Origin: Gammaproteobacteria bacterium
GTDB lineage: Bacteria; Pseudomonadota; Gammaproteobacteria; Xanthomonadales; Xanthomonadaceae
Direction: 5' to 3'
Assembly (NCBI GenBank): GCA_030431185.1
Contig: JAUIJO010000098.1
Location: forward strand, 1-10,703
Length of the DNA stretch: 10,703 nt
Made by a program: the position numbers and the translations under genes. The notes beneath the pieces are model-generated. The model was not told where the DNA came from and searched no databases. It was given only the letters and a program-made list of their open reading frames with translations. Of this stretch, positions 1 to 5,728 are shown one piece after another (the stretch's first letter is position 1; each line of letters starts with the position of its first letter).

Positions 1-68
1 ATGAACAGGTCGGACGCCTTCTGGTGCGCCATCAGTTTGAGGAACGAGGTGAAGTCGATGGTGCTCAT
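1..68 (-). CDS. pilU: PilU, type IV pilus retraction ATPase (N-terminal fragment, cut by window edge)
   Basis: Only the first 22 codons lie in the window. They read MSTIDFTSFLKLMAH and then QKASDLF, which matches the N-terminus of PilT/PilU-family ATPases (a short helix followed by the K-A-S-D-L motif, also present in the neighbouring PilT as KNKASDLHL). PilU is the accessory retraction ATPase that works with PilT at the inner-membrane base of the type IV pilus. The ATG is set by a good Shine-Dalgarno (AGGAG, 76-80 on the minus strand) 7 bases upstream. The gene lies directly downstream of pilT on the same strand, which is the usual pilT-pilU order. The identification rests on the motif and on gene order; the catalytic domain is outside the window. 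Confidence 0.85.
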   Translation of the reverse strand, partial: MSTIDFTSFLKLMAHQKASDLF

Positions 69-75
69 TGCTTGG

Positions 76-80
76 CTCCT
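76..80 (-). promoter_or_regulatory. Shine-Dalgarno of pilU
   Basis: AGGAG on the minus strand, 7 bases before the pilU ATG. It lies only about 6 bases downstream of the inverted-repeat element at 87-210, so folding of that element could affect pilU translation. Confidence 0.6.
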
Positions 81-86
81 GTGGAG

Positions 87-210
87 CCGGGAGTCGGGAA
101 TGGGGAATGGGGAATCGTTCAAAAGCAAGGCCGCCACTGGCGGACCCTACCGGGACGCCGTAGCGCTCCCGCCTTTTCTCGATTCCCTATTCCCTATTCC
201 CTATTCCCGG
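87..210. repeat. Intergenic inverted repeat with GGGAAT heptad arms
   Basis: Two 31-base arms (87-117 and 180-210) are inverted copies matching at 27 of 31 positions. The left arm carries GGGAATG heptads and the right arm, read in reverse complement, carries GGGAATA heptads; both end in GGGAATCG. Three of the four mismatches would be G-U pairs in a plus-strand transcript but C/A mismatches in the pilT-pilU mRNA. The 62-base core is itself structured: A-rich and T-rich flanks (AAAAGC at 121-126, GCCTTTT at 171-177), a small hairpin at 131-143 (CCGCC-ACT-GGCGG) and a second hairpin at 152-170 with one bulged base. From memory, similar heptad-repeat elements occur between genes in Xanthomonadaceae genomes; I could not check this. 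The element fills most of the pilT-pilU gap. Confidence 0.7.
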
Positions 211-214
211 TTGA

Positions 215-1252
215 TCAATCAAACAGCCGCTTGTCCTTGGCGTATTCGCGGGCCTGCTGGCGGGCGATCTGGCCGCGCTTGACGAGGTCCTGCAGGTGCT
301 GGTCGAGGGTCATCATGCCGTGCTGCTGGCCGGTCTGGATCGCCGAGTACATCTGCGCGACCTTGTCCTCGCGGATCAGGTTGCGGATGGCGGGGATGCC
401 GACCATGATTTCCCAGGCCGCGGTACGACCGCCGCCGACTTTCTTGAGCAGCGCCTGCGAGATGACCGCGCGCAGGGATTCCGACAGCATCGAGCGCACC
501 ATCGGCTTCTCGCCGGCGGGGAACACGTCGATGATGCGGTCGACGGTCTTGGCCGCCGAGCTGGTGTGCAGGGTGCCGAACACCAGGTGTCCGGTTTCCG
601 CGGCGGTCAGCGCCAGGCGGATGGTCTCGAGGTCGCGGAGCTCGCCGACCAGGATGTAGTCCGGGTCCTCGCGCAGCGCCGAACGCAGCGCCTCGTTGAA
701 GCCGTGGGTGTCGCGGTGCACCTCGCGCTGGTTGATCAGGCACTTCTGCGAGGTGTGCACGAACTCGATCGGGTCCTCCACCGAGAGGATATGGCCGTAT
801 TCGCTCTTGTTGATGTGGTCGATCATCGCCGCCAGCGTGGTCGACTTGCCCGAACCGGTCGGTCCGGTCACCAGGATCAGGCCCTGCGGCTGGTCGATGA
901 GCTCGCGGAAGATGCGCGGGCAGCCCAGGTCTTCCAGGGTCAGCACTTCGGACGGAATGGTACGGAACACCGCGCCGGCGCCACGGTTCTGGTTGAACGC
1001 GTTGACGCGGAAACGCGCCAGGCCAGGGATCTCGAACGAGAAGTCGACTTCGAGGAATTCCTCGAAATCGCGGCGCTGCTTGTCCGACATGATGTCGTAG
1101 ACGAGCGCGTGGACCTGCTTGTGCTCCAGCGCCGGGATGTTGATGCGCCGGACGTCGCCATCGACGCGGATCATCGGCGGCAGGCCGGCCGACAGGTGAA
1201 GGTCGGAAGCCTTGTTCTTGACCGAGAACGCCAACAGCTCGGCGATATCCAT
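215..1252 (-). CDS. pilT: PilT, type IV pilus twitching motility retraction ATPase
   Basis: 345 residues, the usual length for PilT. This hexameric cytoplasmic ATPase depolymerises the type IV pilus to drive twitching motility, DNA uptake and phage sensitivity. The N-terminal PAS-like domain (about 1-100) contains KNKASDLHL. The RecA-like domain carries Walker A GPTGSGKST (130-138), the acidic Asp box EDPIEF (160-165), Walker B DPDYILVGELRD (196-207) and the His box TLHTSSA (228-234). The C-terminal AIRNLIRE motif (288-295), needed for retraction in characterised PilT proteins, is intact. The ATG at 1252 is chosen because MDIAELL is the family N-terminus and AGGGG sits 7 bases upstream; the open frame continues further upstream but reads as non-family sequence. 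It is divergent from yggS and followed by pilU, as in Pseudomonas. Confidence 0.97.
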   Translation of the reverse strand: MDIAELLAFSVKNKASDLHLSAGLPPMIRVDGDVRRINIPALEHKQVHALVYDIMSDKQRRDFEEFLEVDFSFEIPGLARFRVNAFNQNRGAGAVFRTIPSEVLTLEDLGCPRIFRELIDQPQGLILVTGPTGSGKSTTLAAMIDHINKSEYGHILSVEDPIEFVHTSQKCLINQREVHRDTHGFNEALRSALREDPDYILVGELRDLETIRLALTAAETGHLVFGTLHTSSAAKTVDRIIDVFPAGEKPMVRSMLSESLRAVISQALLKKVGGGRTAAWEIMVGIPAIRNLIREDKVAQMYSAIQTGQQHGMMTLDQHLQDLVKRGQIARQQAREYAKDKRLFD

Positions 1253-1322
1253 GCGTGCACCCCTACACTGCGGGACGACGCCGGTTGGCGCCGTCGACTG
1301 GAACGATGTTACCCCTGCGGGC

Positions 1323-1353
1323 AGTATAGCCCCGTACCGGCGACGTAAATCAA
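1323..1353 (-). promoter_or_regulatory. Candidate sigma-70 promoter for pilT
   Basis: On the minus strand a TATACT box (1323-1328) has TTGATT (1348-1353) 19 bases upstream. Transcription would start near 1316 and give a leader of about 64 bases before the pilT ATG. The -10 box is good; the -35 is imperfect and the spacer is long. This AT-richer patch stands out in an otherwise GC-rich 205-base divergent gap (1253-1457), where I saw no other strong structure. Confidence 0.45.
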
Positions 1354-1444
1354 CGACTCGGACGCCGGGCAGTCCACAACTGTGGCCTCGATCCCAGCCT
1401 TGCGGATGCCGGGCCATCGATGACCCGACAATTCCGGTTTCGAC

Positions 1445-1448
1445 AGGA
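1445..1448 (+). promoter_or_regulatory. Shine-Dalgarno deciding the yggS GTG start
   Basis: AGGA lies 9 bases before the GTG at 1458. The only later in-frame ATG near the N-terminus (1506) has no purine-rich site in front of it, so the GTG start is preferred. Confidence 0.5.
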
Positions 1449-1457
1449 TTCCAGACC

Positions 1458-2171
1458 GTGCCAGCACCCCCTCGAAGCGATGCGCTGCGCGCGACCCTCC
1501 TCGCCATGGAGAACGCGGCCGCGGCGGTGCATCGGCCAGTGCCGCGCCTGCTCGCGGTCGCCAAGACCCAGCCCGCGACGGCCGTGGCCGCCCTGCTGGA
1601 CGATTGGCGGCGCCTGGATCCGGACGCGCGCCCGGCGCTGGGCGAGAACTACGTGCAGGAAGCCGCGGAGAAGCGACGGGCCCTGCCCGGGGACGACATC
1701 GAGTGGCACCTGATCGGCCACCTGCAGTCGAACAAGGCCCGCGAGGCGGCCGAGCTGTTCGACTGGGTGCAGACGGTCGACCGCGCCAAGCTGGTCGCCG
1801 CCCTCGCCCGCCATCGCCCCGCCGAGCGCGCGCCCCTGGACGTGCTGATCCAGGTGAACATCGACAACGAGGCCAGCAAGCACGGTTGCGCGCCGGCGGA
1901 CATCGATGCGCTGTCGGATGCCGTGGCGGCGGAGTCGCGACTGCGCCTGCGGGGCCTGATGGCGATCCCGGCGCCCACCTCGGACCCCGAGCGCCAGCGC
2001 GCGTCGTTCAGGCGGATGAACGCGCATTTCCTGGCATTGCAGGCGCGTCACCCCGGCGTCGATACCCTGTCGATGGGCATGAGCGGCGACTACCCCCAGG
2101 CGATCGCCGAAGGCGCGACGATGGTGCGCATCGGGTCGGCATTGTTCGGCGCACGCGCCGCCCGGCCTTGA
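1458..2171 (+). CDS. yggS: YggS/PLPBP family pyridoxal-5'-phosphate homeostasis protein
   Basis: 237 residues from the GTG start, close to the 230-235 typical of bacterial YggS. The protein is a single-domain fold-type III TIM barrel that binds PLP but has no known catalytic activity; it buffers free PLP and affects amino-acid metabolism. The PLP lysine is K36 in LLAVAKTQP, the same position as in E. coli. Other family motifs are GENYVQEA (62-69), EWHLIGHLQSNK (82-93), KHGC (141-144), LRGLMAIPAP (164-173) and the phosphate-binding C-terminal stretch SMGMSGDYPQAI plus GSALFGAR (205-216, 226-233). The start is GTG with AGGA 9 bases upstream; ATG 1506 is an alternative that would remove 16 residues. 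It lies divergent to pilT and upstream of proC, a conserved arrangement. Confidence 0.95.
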   Translation: MPAPPRSDALRATLLAMENAAAAVHRPVPRLLAVAKTQPATAVAALLDDWRRLDPDARPALGENYVQEAAEKRRALPGDDIEWHLIGHLQSNKAREAAELFDWVQTVDRAKLVAALARHRPAERAPLDVLIQVNIDNEASKHGCAPADIDALSDAVAAESRLRLRGLMAIPAPTSDPERQRASFRRMNAHFLALQARHPGVDTLSMGMSGDYPQAIAEGATMVRIGSALFGARAARP

Positions 2172-2172
2172 G

Positions 2173-2189
2173 CCGGGCCCCGTGCCCGG
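2173..2189 (+). terminator. GC-rich hairpin just after yggS
   Basis: A perfect 6-bp stem CCGGGC/GCCCGG with a 5-base loop begins one base after the yggS stop codon. No T-run follows, so it is not a classical intrinsic terminator. It may instead protect the 3' end of yggS mRNA or act as a weak attenuator in the 120-base yggS-proC gap (2172-2291). Confidence 0.3.
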
Positions 2190-2291
2190 GGTTGATGCCA
2201 GCGCGATCGGCGCCATGTCATGCCCCGTGATTCCGCTTTCCTGCGCCCCGCATCGGCGCACACTGTTCCGAACCAGGAGGACCCCATCCCC

Positions 2292-3113
2292 ATGACGACC
2301 CCCACCATTGCCTTCATCGGCGGCGGCAACATGGCCCGCAGCCTCATCGCCGGCCTGATCGGCCAGGGCACCGACCCGTCCCGCGTGCGCGTGGCCGAGC
2401 CGGTCGAGGTCCAGCGCGAGGCCCTGCGCAACGATTACGGCGTGCAGGCGTTCGCGACCGCGGCCGAGGCGACGGAGGGCGCGTCGGTATGGATGTTCGC
2501 GGTCAAGCCGCAAGTCATGCGCAGCGTCTGCGCGGACCTGACCGACCGCGCGCGCGCCGAACATCCCCTGGCCGTCTCGGTCGCCGCCGGCATCACCTCC
2601 TCCCAGCTCGACCGCTGGCTCGGCGGCGAGACCGCGGTGGTGCGGACGATGCCCAACACCCCGGCCCTGCTCGGCGCCGGGATCACCGGGCTGTTCGCCA
2701 ACGCGCGCGTCAGTGCCGACCAGCGCGACACCGCGGAAGCGGTGCTGGCCACGGCCGGCGAGACCGTCTGGATCGAGGACGAAGCGCAGATGGACGCGGT
2801 CACCGCCGTCTCGGGCAGCGGCCCGGCCTACATCTTCCTGCTGGCCGAGGCCATGCAGGCCGCCGGCGAGGCCCAGGGCCTGCCCGCCGAGACCGCGCGC
2901 CAGCTGGCCGCGCAGACCCTGCTGGGCGCGTCGCGCATGCTGACCGAATCCGGCGAGCCGGCCGACGTGCTGCGCAAGCGGGTCACCTCGCCGGGCGGCA
3001 CCACCCAGGCCGCGATCGAAACCTTCGAGTCGGGCGGCCTGCGCGAGCTGGTCGACAAGGCCGTCGCGGCGGCCGCGCGTCGTGGTGGCGAACTCTCGGC
3101 CGCGAACGACTGA
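2292..3113 (+). CDS. proC: Pyrroline-5-carboxylate reductase
   Basis: 273 residues, the normal length. It catalyses the last step of proline synthesis, the NAD(P)H-dependent reduction of 1-pyrroline-5-carboxylate to L-proline, as a cytoplasmic oligomer. The N-terminal Rossmann domain shows IAFIGGGNMARSLI (6-19) for dinucleotide binding and FAVKPQ (69-74). RTMPNTPALLGAGITG (118-133) follows. The C-terminal helical dimerisation/substrate domain carries TAVSGSGPAYIFLLAEAM (171-188) and the ProC signature VTSPGGTTQAAI (231-242). ATG 2292 is chosen over an upstream in-frame ATG at 2220 because the Rossmann strand begins right after it and a strong AGGAGG (2275-2280) lies 11 bases upstream. It sits 120 bases after yggS and 8 bases before the next gene, so it is probably co-transcribed with the latter. 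Confidence 0.97.
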   Translation: MTTPTIAFIGGGNMARSLIAGLIGQGTDPSRVRVAEPVEVQREALRNDYGVQAFATAAEATEGASVWMFAVKPQVMRSVCADLTDRARAEHPLAVSVAAGITSSQLDRWLGGETAVVRTMPNTPALLGAGITGLFANARVSADQRDTAEAVLATAGETVWIEDEAQMDAVTAVSGSGPAYIFLLAEAMQAAGEAQGLPAETARQLAAQTLLGASRMLTESGEPADVLRKRVTSPGGTTQAAIETFESGGLRELVDKAVAAAARRGGELSAAND

Positions 3114-3121
3114 GGACGGCC

Positions 3122-3628
3122 ATGCACCTGCCCGGCACACCGACCAAGCACGCGTCCCTGGCCCTCCTGCTGGGCGCGCTCGCGCTCAGCGCGGGCTGCG
3201 GTCGCGAGGCCTCCACGCCCACCAGCGCGAGCGCGCATGCCGACGCGACGACCCAGGAGGCGGTCGCCAGCCTCGGCGACGCGCGCGTGCGCGCCAGCGT
3301 GGTGCCGACCGCGCGCATCGGCGAGGCCGTCGCCCGCCAGTACGGGATCGAGCCGTCGGCGGACACCGTGCTGTTGCTGGTCGGGGTCCGCACGGGGCCG
3401 GAAATGGACGAGACCGCCCTGCCTGCCTCGATCGCCGCGACCGTCCAGGACCTGCGCGGCGTCAGCCAGCAGCTGGAACTGCGCCGGATCGACAACGGCG
3501 GACTGATCGACTACGTCGGCACCGCCCGGGTCGCCGCGCCCGACAGCCTGCGCTTCGACATCCAAGTCACGCTTGGGGACGGGCGCCGCACGGAGTTGCG
3601 CTTCAGCCGCGACATCTACCCGGAGTGA
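3122..3628 (+). CDS. DUF4426-like exported lipoprotein
   Basis: 168 residues. The N-terminus has a hydrophobic stretch (ASLALLLGALAL, 11-22) followed by SAGC with Cys26, so it looks like a signal peptide II lipoprotein, although Ser rather than Leu occupies the -3 position. A low-complexity Ala/Ser/Thr linker (about 30-48) leads to a compact domain with VRASVVPTARIGEAVARQYGI (56-76), LLLVGVR (84-90), VQDLRGVSQQLELR (108-121), LIDYVGT (128-134) and the C-terminal RFSRDIYPE. From memory this pattern matches the DUF4426 family, whose function is unknown. The ATG lies 8 bases after the proC stop, with GAGG (3112-3115) overlapping that stop as its Shine-Dalgarno, so it is probably translated from the yggS/proC transcript. 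The family assignment is by pattern only. Location is inferred to be a periplasm-facing membrane. Confidence 0.75.
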   Translation: MHLPGTPTKHASLALLLGALALSAGCGREASTPTSASAHADATTQEAVASLGDARVRASVVPTARIGEAVARQYGIEPSADTVLLLVGVRTGPEMDETALPASIAATVQDLRGVSQQLELRRIDNGGLIDYVGTARVAAPDSLRFDIQVTLGDGRRTELRFSRDIYPE

Positions 3629-3643
3629 CCGCGTCCGCCGGGC

Positions 3644-4444
3644 TCATGCCGAGCGACGGCCCCAGGCCTGGATGTGGCCTGCGAGCGCGCGCACGCCCTC
3701 GGTGAGCGCCGCCGGTCCGGGCTGCAGGATGATCGGCGACTTGATCTCGTGCAGTTCGCCGTCGCGCACGGCGGGGATGGCGTCCCAGCCGGGTCGCGCG
3801 GCGACCTTTCCAGGCTGGAACTTCTTGCCGCACCAGGAGCCGAAGATGATGTCGGGCGCGCGCCGGATCACCTCGGCGGGGTCCTCGAGGATCCGCGCCT
3901 TCGCCAGCGGCTCGGCGGCGCGCTCCGGGAACACGTCGTCGCCCCCGGCGATGCGGACCAGTTCGGCGACCCAGCGGATGCCGGTGATCGGCGGGTCGTC
4001 CCATTCCTCGAAATAGACGCGGGGCCGCCGGGGCAGCCGCGCGGCCTCGCGCTCGATCGCGTCCAGCCCCTGCGCCAGTTCGTCGGCCCAGGCCTCGGCG
4101 CGCGCGCCGGCGCCGACCATCGCCCCGAGCCGGCGGATGTAGTCGAGGATGCCGTCGACGCTGCGATGGTTGCTGATCCACACTTCGACGCCGTGGCGGA
4201 TCAGCTCGGCGGCGATATCGGCCTGGATGTCGGAGAAACCGACGACGAAATCCGGTTCGAGTTTCAGTATCTCGCCGATCTTCGCGCTGGTGAACGCGCT
4301 GACCTTGGGCTTTTCGCGGCGCGCCACCGGCGGCCGCACGGTGAAGCCGCTGATGCCGACGATGCGGTCCTGTTCGCCGAGCGCGTAGAGGGTTTCGGTG
4401 GGTTCTTCGGTCAGGCAGACGATGCGGCGAGGACCCACGCTCAC
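3644..4444 (-). CDS. Cobalamin-binding-type (BtuF-like) periplasmic-binding-fold protein, no signal peptide
   Basis: 266 residues from a GTG start. The sequence fits the class III substrate-binding fold (Peripla_BP_2; BtuF and FhuD relatives): first strand RRIVCLTEEPTETLYALG (6-23), the family SAKIGEILKLEPDFVVG region (53-69), a long linking helix around 98-135, and a second lobe with RPRVYFEEWDDPP (140-152), PDIIFGSWCGKKF (197-209), RPGWDAIPAVRDGEL (217-231) and ILQPGPAALTEG (239-250). BtuF delivers vitamin B12 to BtuCD in the periplasm. Here neither the GTG start nor the short upstream extension (to 4486) has a hydrophobic signal sequence, and no permease or ATPase lies nearby. The GTG overlaps the pdxH stop by 4 bases (GTGA), which implies translational coupling. 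Ligand and location are unproven; cobalamin binding is inferred from family annotation only. Confidence 0.85.
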   Translation of the reverse strand: MSVGPRRIVCLTEEPTETLYALGEQDRIVGISGFTVRPPVARREKPKVSAFTSAKIGEILKLEPDFVVGFSDIQADIAAELIRHGVEVWISNHRSVDGILDYIRRLGAMVGAGARAEAWADELAQGLDAIEREAARLPRRPRVYFEEWDDPPITGIRWVAELVRIAGGDDVFPERAAEPLAKARILEDPAEVIRRAPDIIFGSWCGKKFQPGKVAARPGWDAIPAVRDGELHEIKSPIILQPGPAALTEGVRALAGHIQAWGRRSA

Positions 4445-5043
4445 GGATACAGCATCCGCTGCGACCAGTCGCCGACCGGATCGCATTCGTAGAGCTGGCG
4501 TTCGTGCAAGCGGAAATCGGCCCCGTACCAGAACTCGATCGCCTCCGGCCGCACGCGCAGTCCGGTCCAGCGGGCGGGTCGCGGCACCTCGCGTCCCTCG
4601 AACTCCTGGTCGACCTGGGCCAGGCGTTGCTCGAAGGTCTCGCGCGACTCCAGCGTCTCGGACTGCTTCGAGGCCCAGGCGCCCAGTTGGCTGCCACGCG
4701 GGCGGCTGGCGAAATAGGCGTCGGCCTCCTCGTCCGAGACGCGCTCCACCGGGCCTTCGATGCGGACCTGCACGCCATGGCGGACGCGCGGCCAGTGGAA
4801 CAGCAGCGCGGCGTGCGGGTTGGCCTGCAACTCCAGTCCCTTGCGGCCGTCGAGATGGGTGTAGAACACGAAGCCGCGCGCATCGTGGGCTTTCAGCAGC
4901 ACGGTGCGCACCGAGGGCCGCGCGTCGCGGTCCGCCGTCGCCACGGCCATCGCGGTGGGATCGGGCTCGCCGGCGGCGCGCGCCTCCTCGAACAGGGTGT
5001 CGAAAGTGGCCAGGGCTTGCTCAAGCAGGTTCGACGCGCTCAT
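4441..5043 (-). CDS. pdxH: Pyridoxamine/pyridoxine 5'-phosphate oxidase
   Basis: 200 residues, slightly shorter than E. coli PdxH (218). This cytoplasmic FMN enzyme oxidises PNP or PMP to pyridoxal 5'-phosphate using oxygen. FMN- and substrate-binding segments are visible: RPSVRTVLLK (42-51), FYTHLDGRKGLEL (60-72), LLFHWPRVRHGVQVRIEGPVE by position (80-100), SRPRGSQLGAWASKQS (113-128), and the C-terminal dimerisation domain WTGLRVRPEAIEFW (159-172) with FRLHERQLY (177-185), where R178 and H180 correspond to the active-site Arg and His of E. coli PdxH. It ends in RMLYP. The Shine-Dalgarno before the ATG is poor (GGTG at best), so start strength is uncertain. It is divergent from aroK and upstream of the cobalamin-binding-like gene. 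Its product PLP is the ligand of YggS, encoded nearby but on the other strand. Confidence 0.96.
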   Translation of the reverse strand: MSASNLLEQALATFDTLFEEARAAGEPDPTAMAVATADRDARPSVRTVLLKAHDARGFVFYTHLDGRKGLELQANPHAALLFHWPRVRHGVQVRIEGPVERVSDEEADAYFASRPRGSQLGAWASKQSETLESRETFEQRLAQVDQEFEGREVPRPARWTGLRVRPEAIEFWYGADFRLHERQLYECDPVGDWSQRMLYP

Positions 5044-5072
5044 CGGGGGGCACCGTGGATCGGGGACCCCAG

Positions 5073-5078
5073 AGCCTA
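5073..5078 (-). promoter_or_regulatory. Possible -10 box for pdxH
   Basis: TAGGCT on the minus strand would place a transcription start about 20-25 bases before the pdxH ATG. It matches TATAAT at only 3 of 6 positions and no clear -35 is present, so this is a weak call. The 142-base divergent gap (5044-5185) also contains a 6-bp CCCCGG/CCGGGG hairpin (5104-5123) and a GGGGACCCC palindrome (5062-5070), which may only reflect GC richness. Confidence 0.2.
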
Positions 5079-5173
5079 ACGCCCGTCCCCGCCCGCGAAC
5101 AGACCCCGGTCTCCACGCCGGGGCCTTCGGCGCCAGGCCGATGCGACGGGTCCGGCGCGCGGGCGCGGTGGCC

Positions 5174-5179
5174 TACAAT
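5174..5179 (+). promoter_or_regulatory. -10 box (TACAAT) of a probable leaderless aroK promoter
   Basis: TACAAT matches the sigma-70 -10 consensus at 5 of 6 positions and stands out in very GC-rich DNA. Only 6 bases separate it from the aroK ATG at 5186, so transcription would begin at or next to the start codon. No convincing -35 hexamer lies 16-18 bases upstream, and there is no room for a normal Shine-Dalgarno in the message. Confidence 0.6.
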
Positions 5180-5185
5180 CGGCGG

Positions 5186-5728
5186 ATGAATCCCTCGCCC
5201 AACCTGGTCCTGGTCGGCCCGACAGGCGCCGGCAAGTCCCATCTCGGCCCGCCGCTGGCGGCGCATTTCGGCCTGCGCCTGCTCGACCTCGACCAGGAGA
5301 TCGAACGCGAGGCCGGCATGAGCGTGGGCGCGATCTTCGACCGCCTCGGCGAGGCGGCGTTCCGCGAGCGCGAGCACGCCATGCTGCACGCGCTGCTCCG
5401 CCGGGACGGGATCGTGCTGGTCACCGGGGGCGGCGCGGTGCTCGACCCGCGCAATCGCCAGCGCATGCGCGAACAGGGCTTCGTGGTGCACCTGCAGGTC
5501 ACGCCCGCCCAGCAACTGGCGCGCCTGGTGCACGATCGCAGCCGGCCGCTGCTGGCGCGCGACGACCGCGAGGCCGTGCTCGAGACGATGGCGCGCATCC
5601 GCACGCCGCTGTACGCCGAGGTCGCCGACCTCGCGTTCGATACCGGCGACCACGATGCCGCCACCGCGGCGCAGGCCCTGGTCGAGGCACTGGACACCCT
5701 CTGGAATCGCAATGGAGTTCCTGCATGA
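5186..5728 (+). CDS. aroK: Shikimate kinase
   Basis: 180 residues, typical length. It phosphorylates shikimate at the 3-hydroxyl with ATP in the cytoplasmic shikimate pathway to chorismate. The P-loop is GPTGAGKS (11-18). DLDQEIE (34-40) holds the shikimate/Mg aspartates D34 and D36; FRERE has the substrate arginine R60; GGG (81-83) is the shikimate-binding glycine run; RPLL (120-123) is in the lid and RTPLY (139-143) carries the late arginine. The residues after the P-loop lysine-serine are HLGPP, where most family members have T-I-G-R, so the usual Thr and Arg are replaced. The start follows a TACAAT box by 6 bases, suggesting a leaderless message. The stop overlaps the aroB start (ATGA), so the two are translationally coupled. 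Confidence 0.96.
   Translation: MNPSPNLVLVGPTGAGKSHLGPPLAAHFGLRLLDLDQEIEREAGMSVGAIFDRLGEAAFREREHAMLHALLRRDGIVLVTGGGAVLDPRNRQRMREQGFVVHLQVTPAQQLARLVHDRSRPLLARDDREAVLETMARIRTPLYAEVADLAFDTGDHDAATAAQALVEALDTLWNRNGVPA

Noticed and set aside
87..210. Heptad repeats as a CRISPR or tandem-repeat coding element
   Set aside because: The units are 7 bases with no spacers, the arms are inverted relative to each other, and they lie between genes.
1427..1432. GACAAT as a -10 box for yggS
   Set aside because: It would give a reasonable leader before the AGGA site, but matches the consensus at only 4 of 6 positions and has no -35 at a normal distance (the nearest TTGCGG is 21 bases away).
1253..1564. N-terminal extension of PilT beyond ATG 1252
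   Set aside because: The frame is open, but the extension overlaps yggS and its translation does not resemble PilT, whose family N-terminus begins at MDIAELL.
2192..2221. TTGATG / TGTCAT pair as a separate proC promoter
   Set aside because: Spacing is 18 bases, but each hexamer matches only 4 of 6 positions; too weak to list as a feature, though the 120-base gap leaves room for one.
1350..3140. Long minus-strand open frame (about 596 codons) opposite yggS and proC
   Set aside because: It lies fully antisense to two clearly recognised genes, its translation is rich in Arg/Gly/Ala/His with no domain motif, and such frames are expected when third positions are mostly G or C.
4445..4486. Earlier ATG for the BtuF-like gene, which could have supplied a signal peptide
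   Set aside because: The extra 14 residues are charged and short, with no hydrophobic core, and the GTG at 4444 gives the typical 4-base overlap with pdxH.
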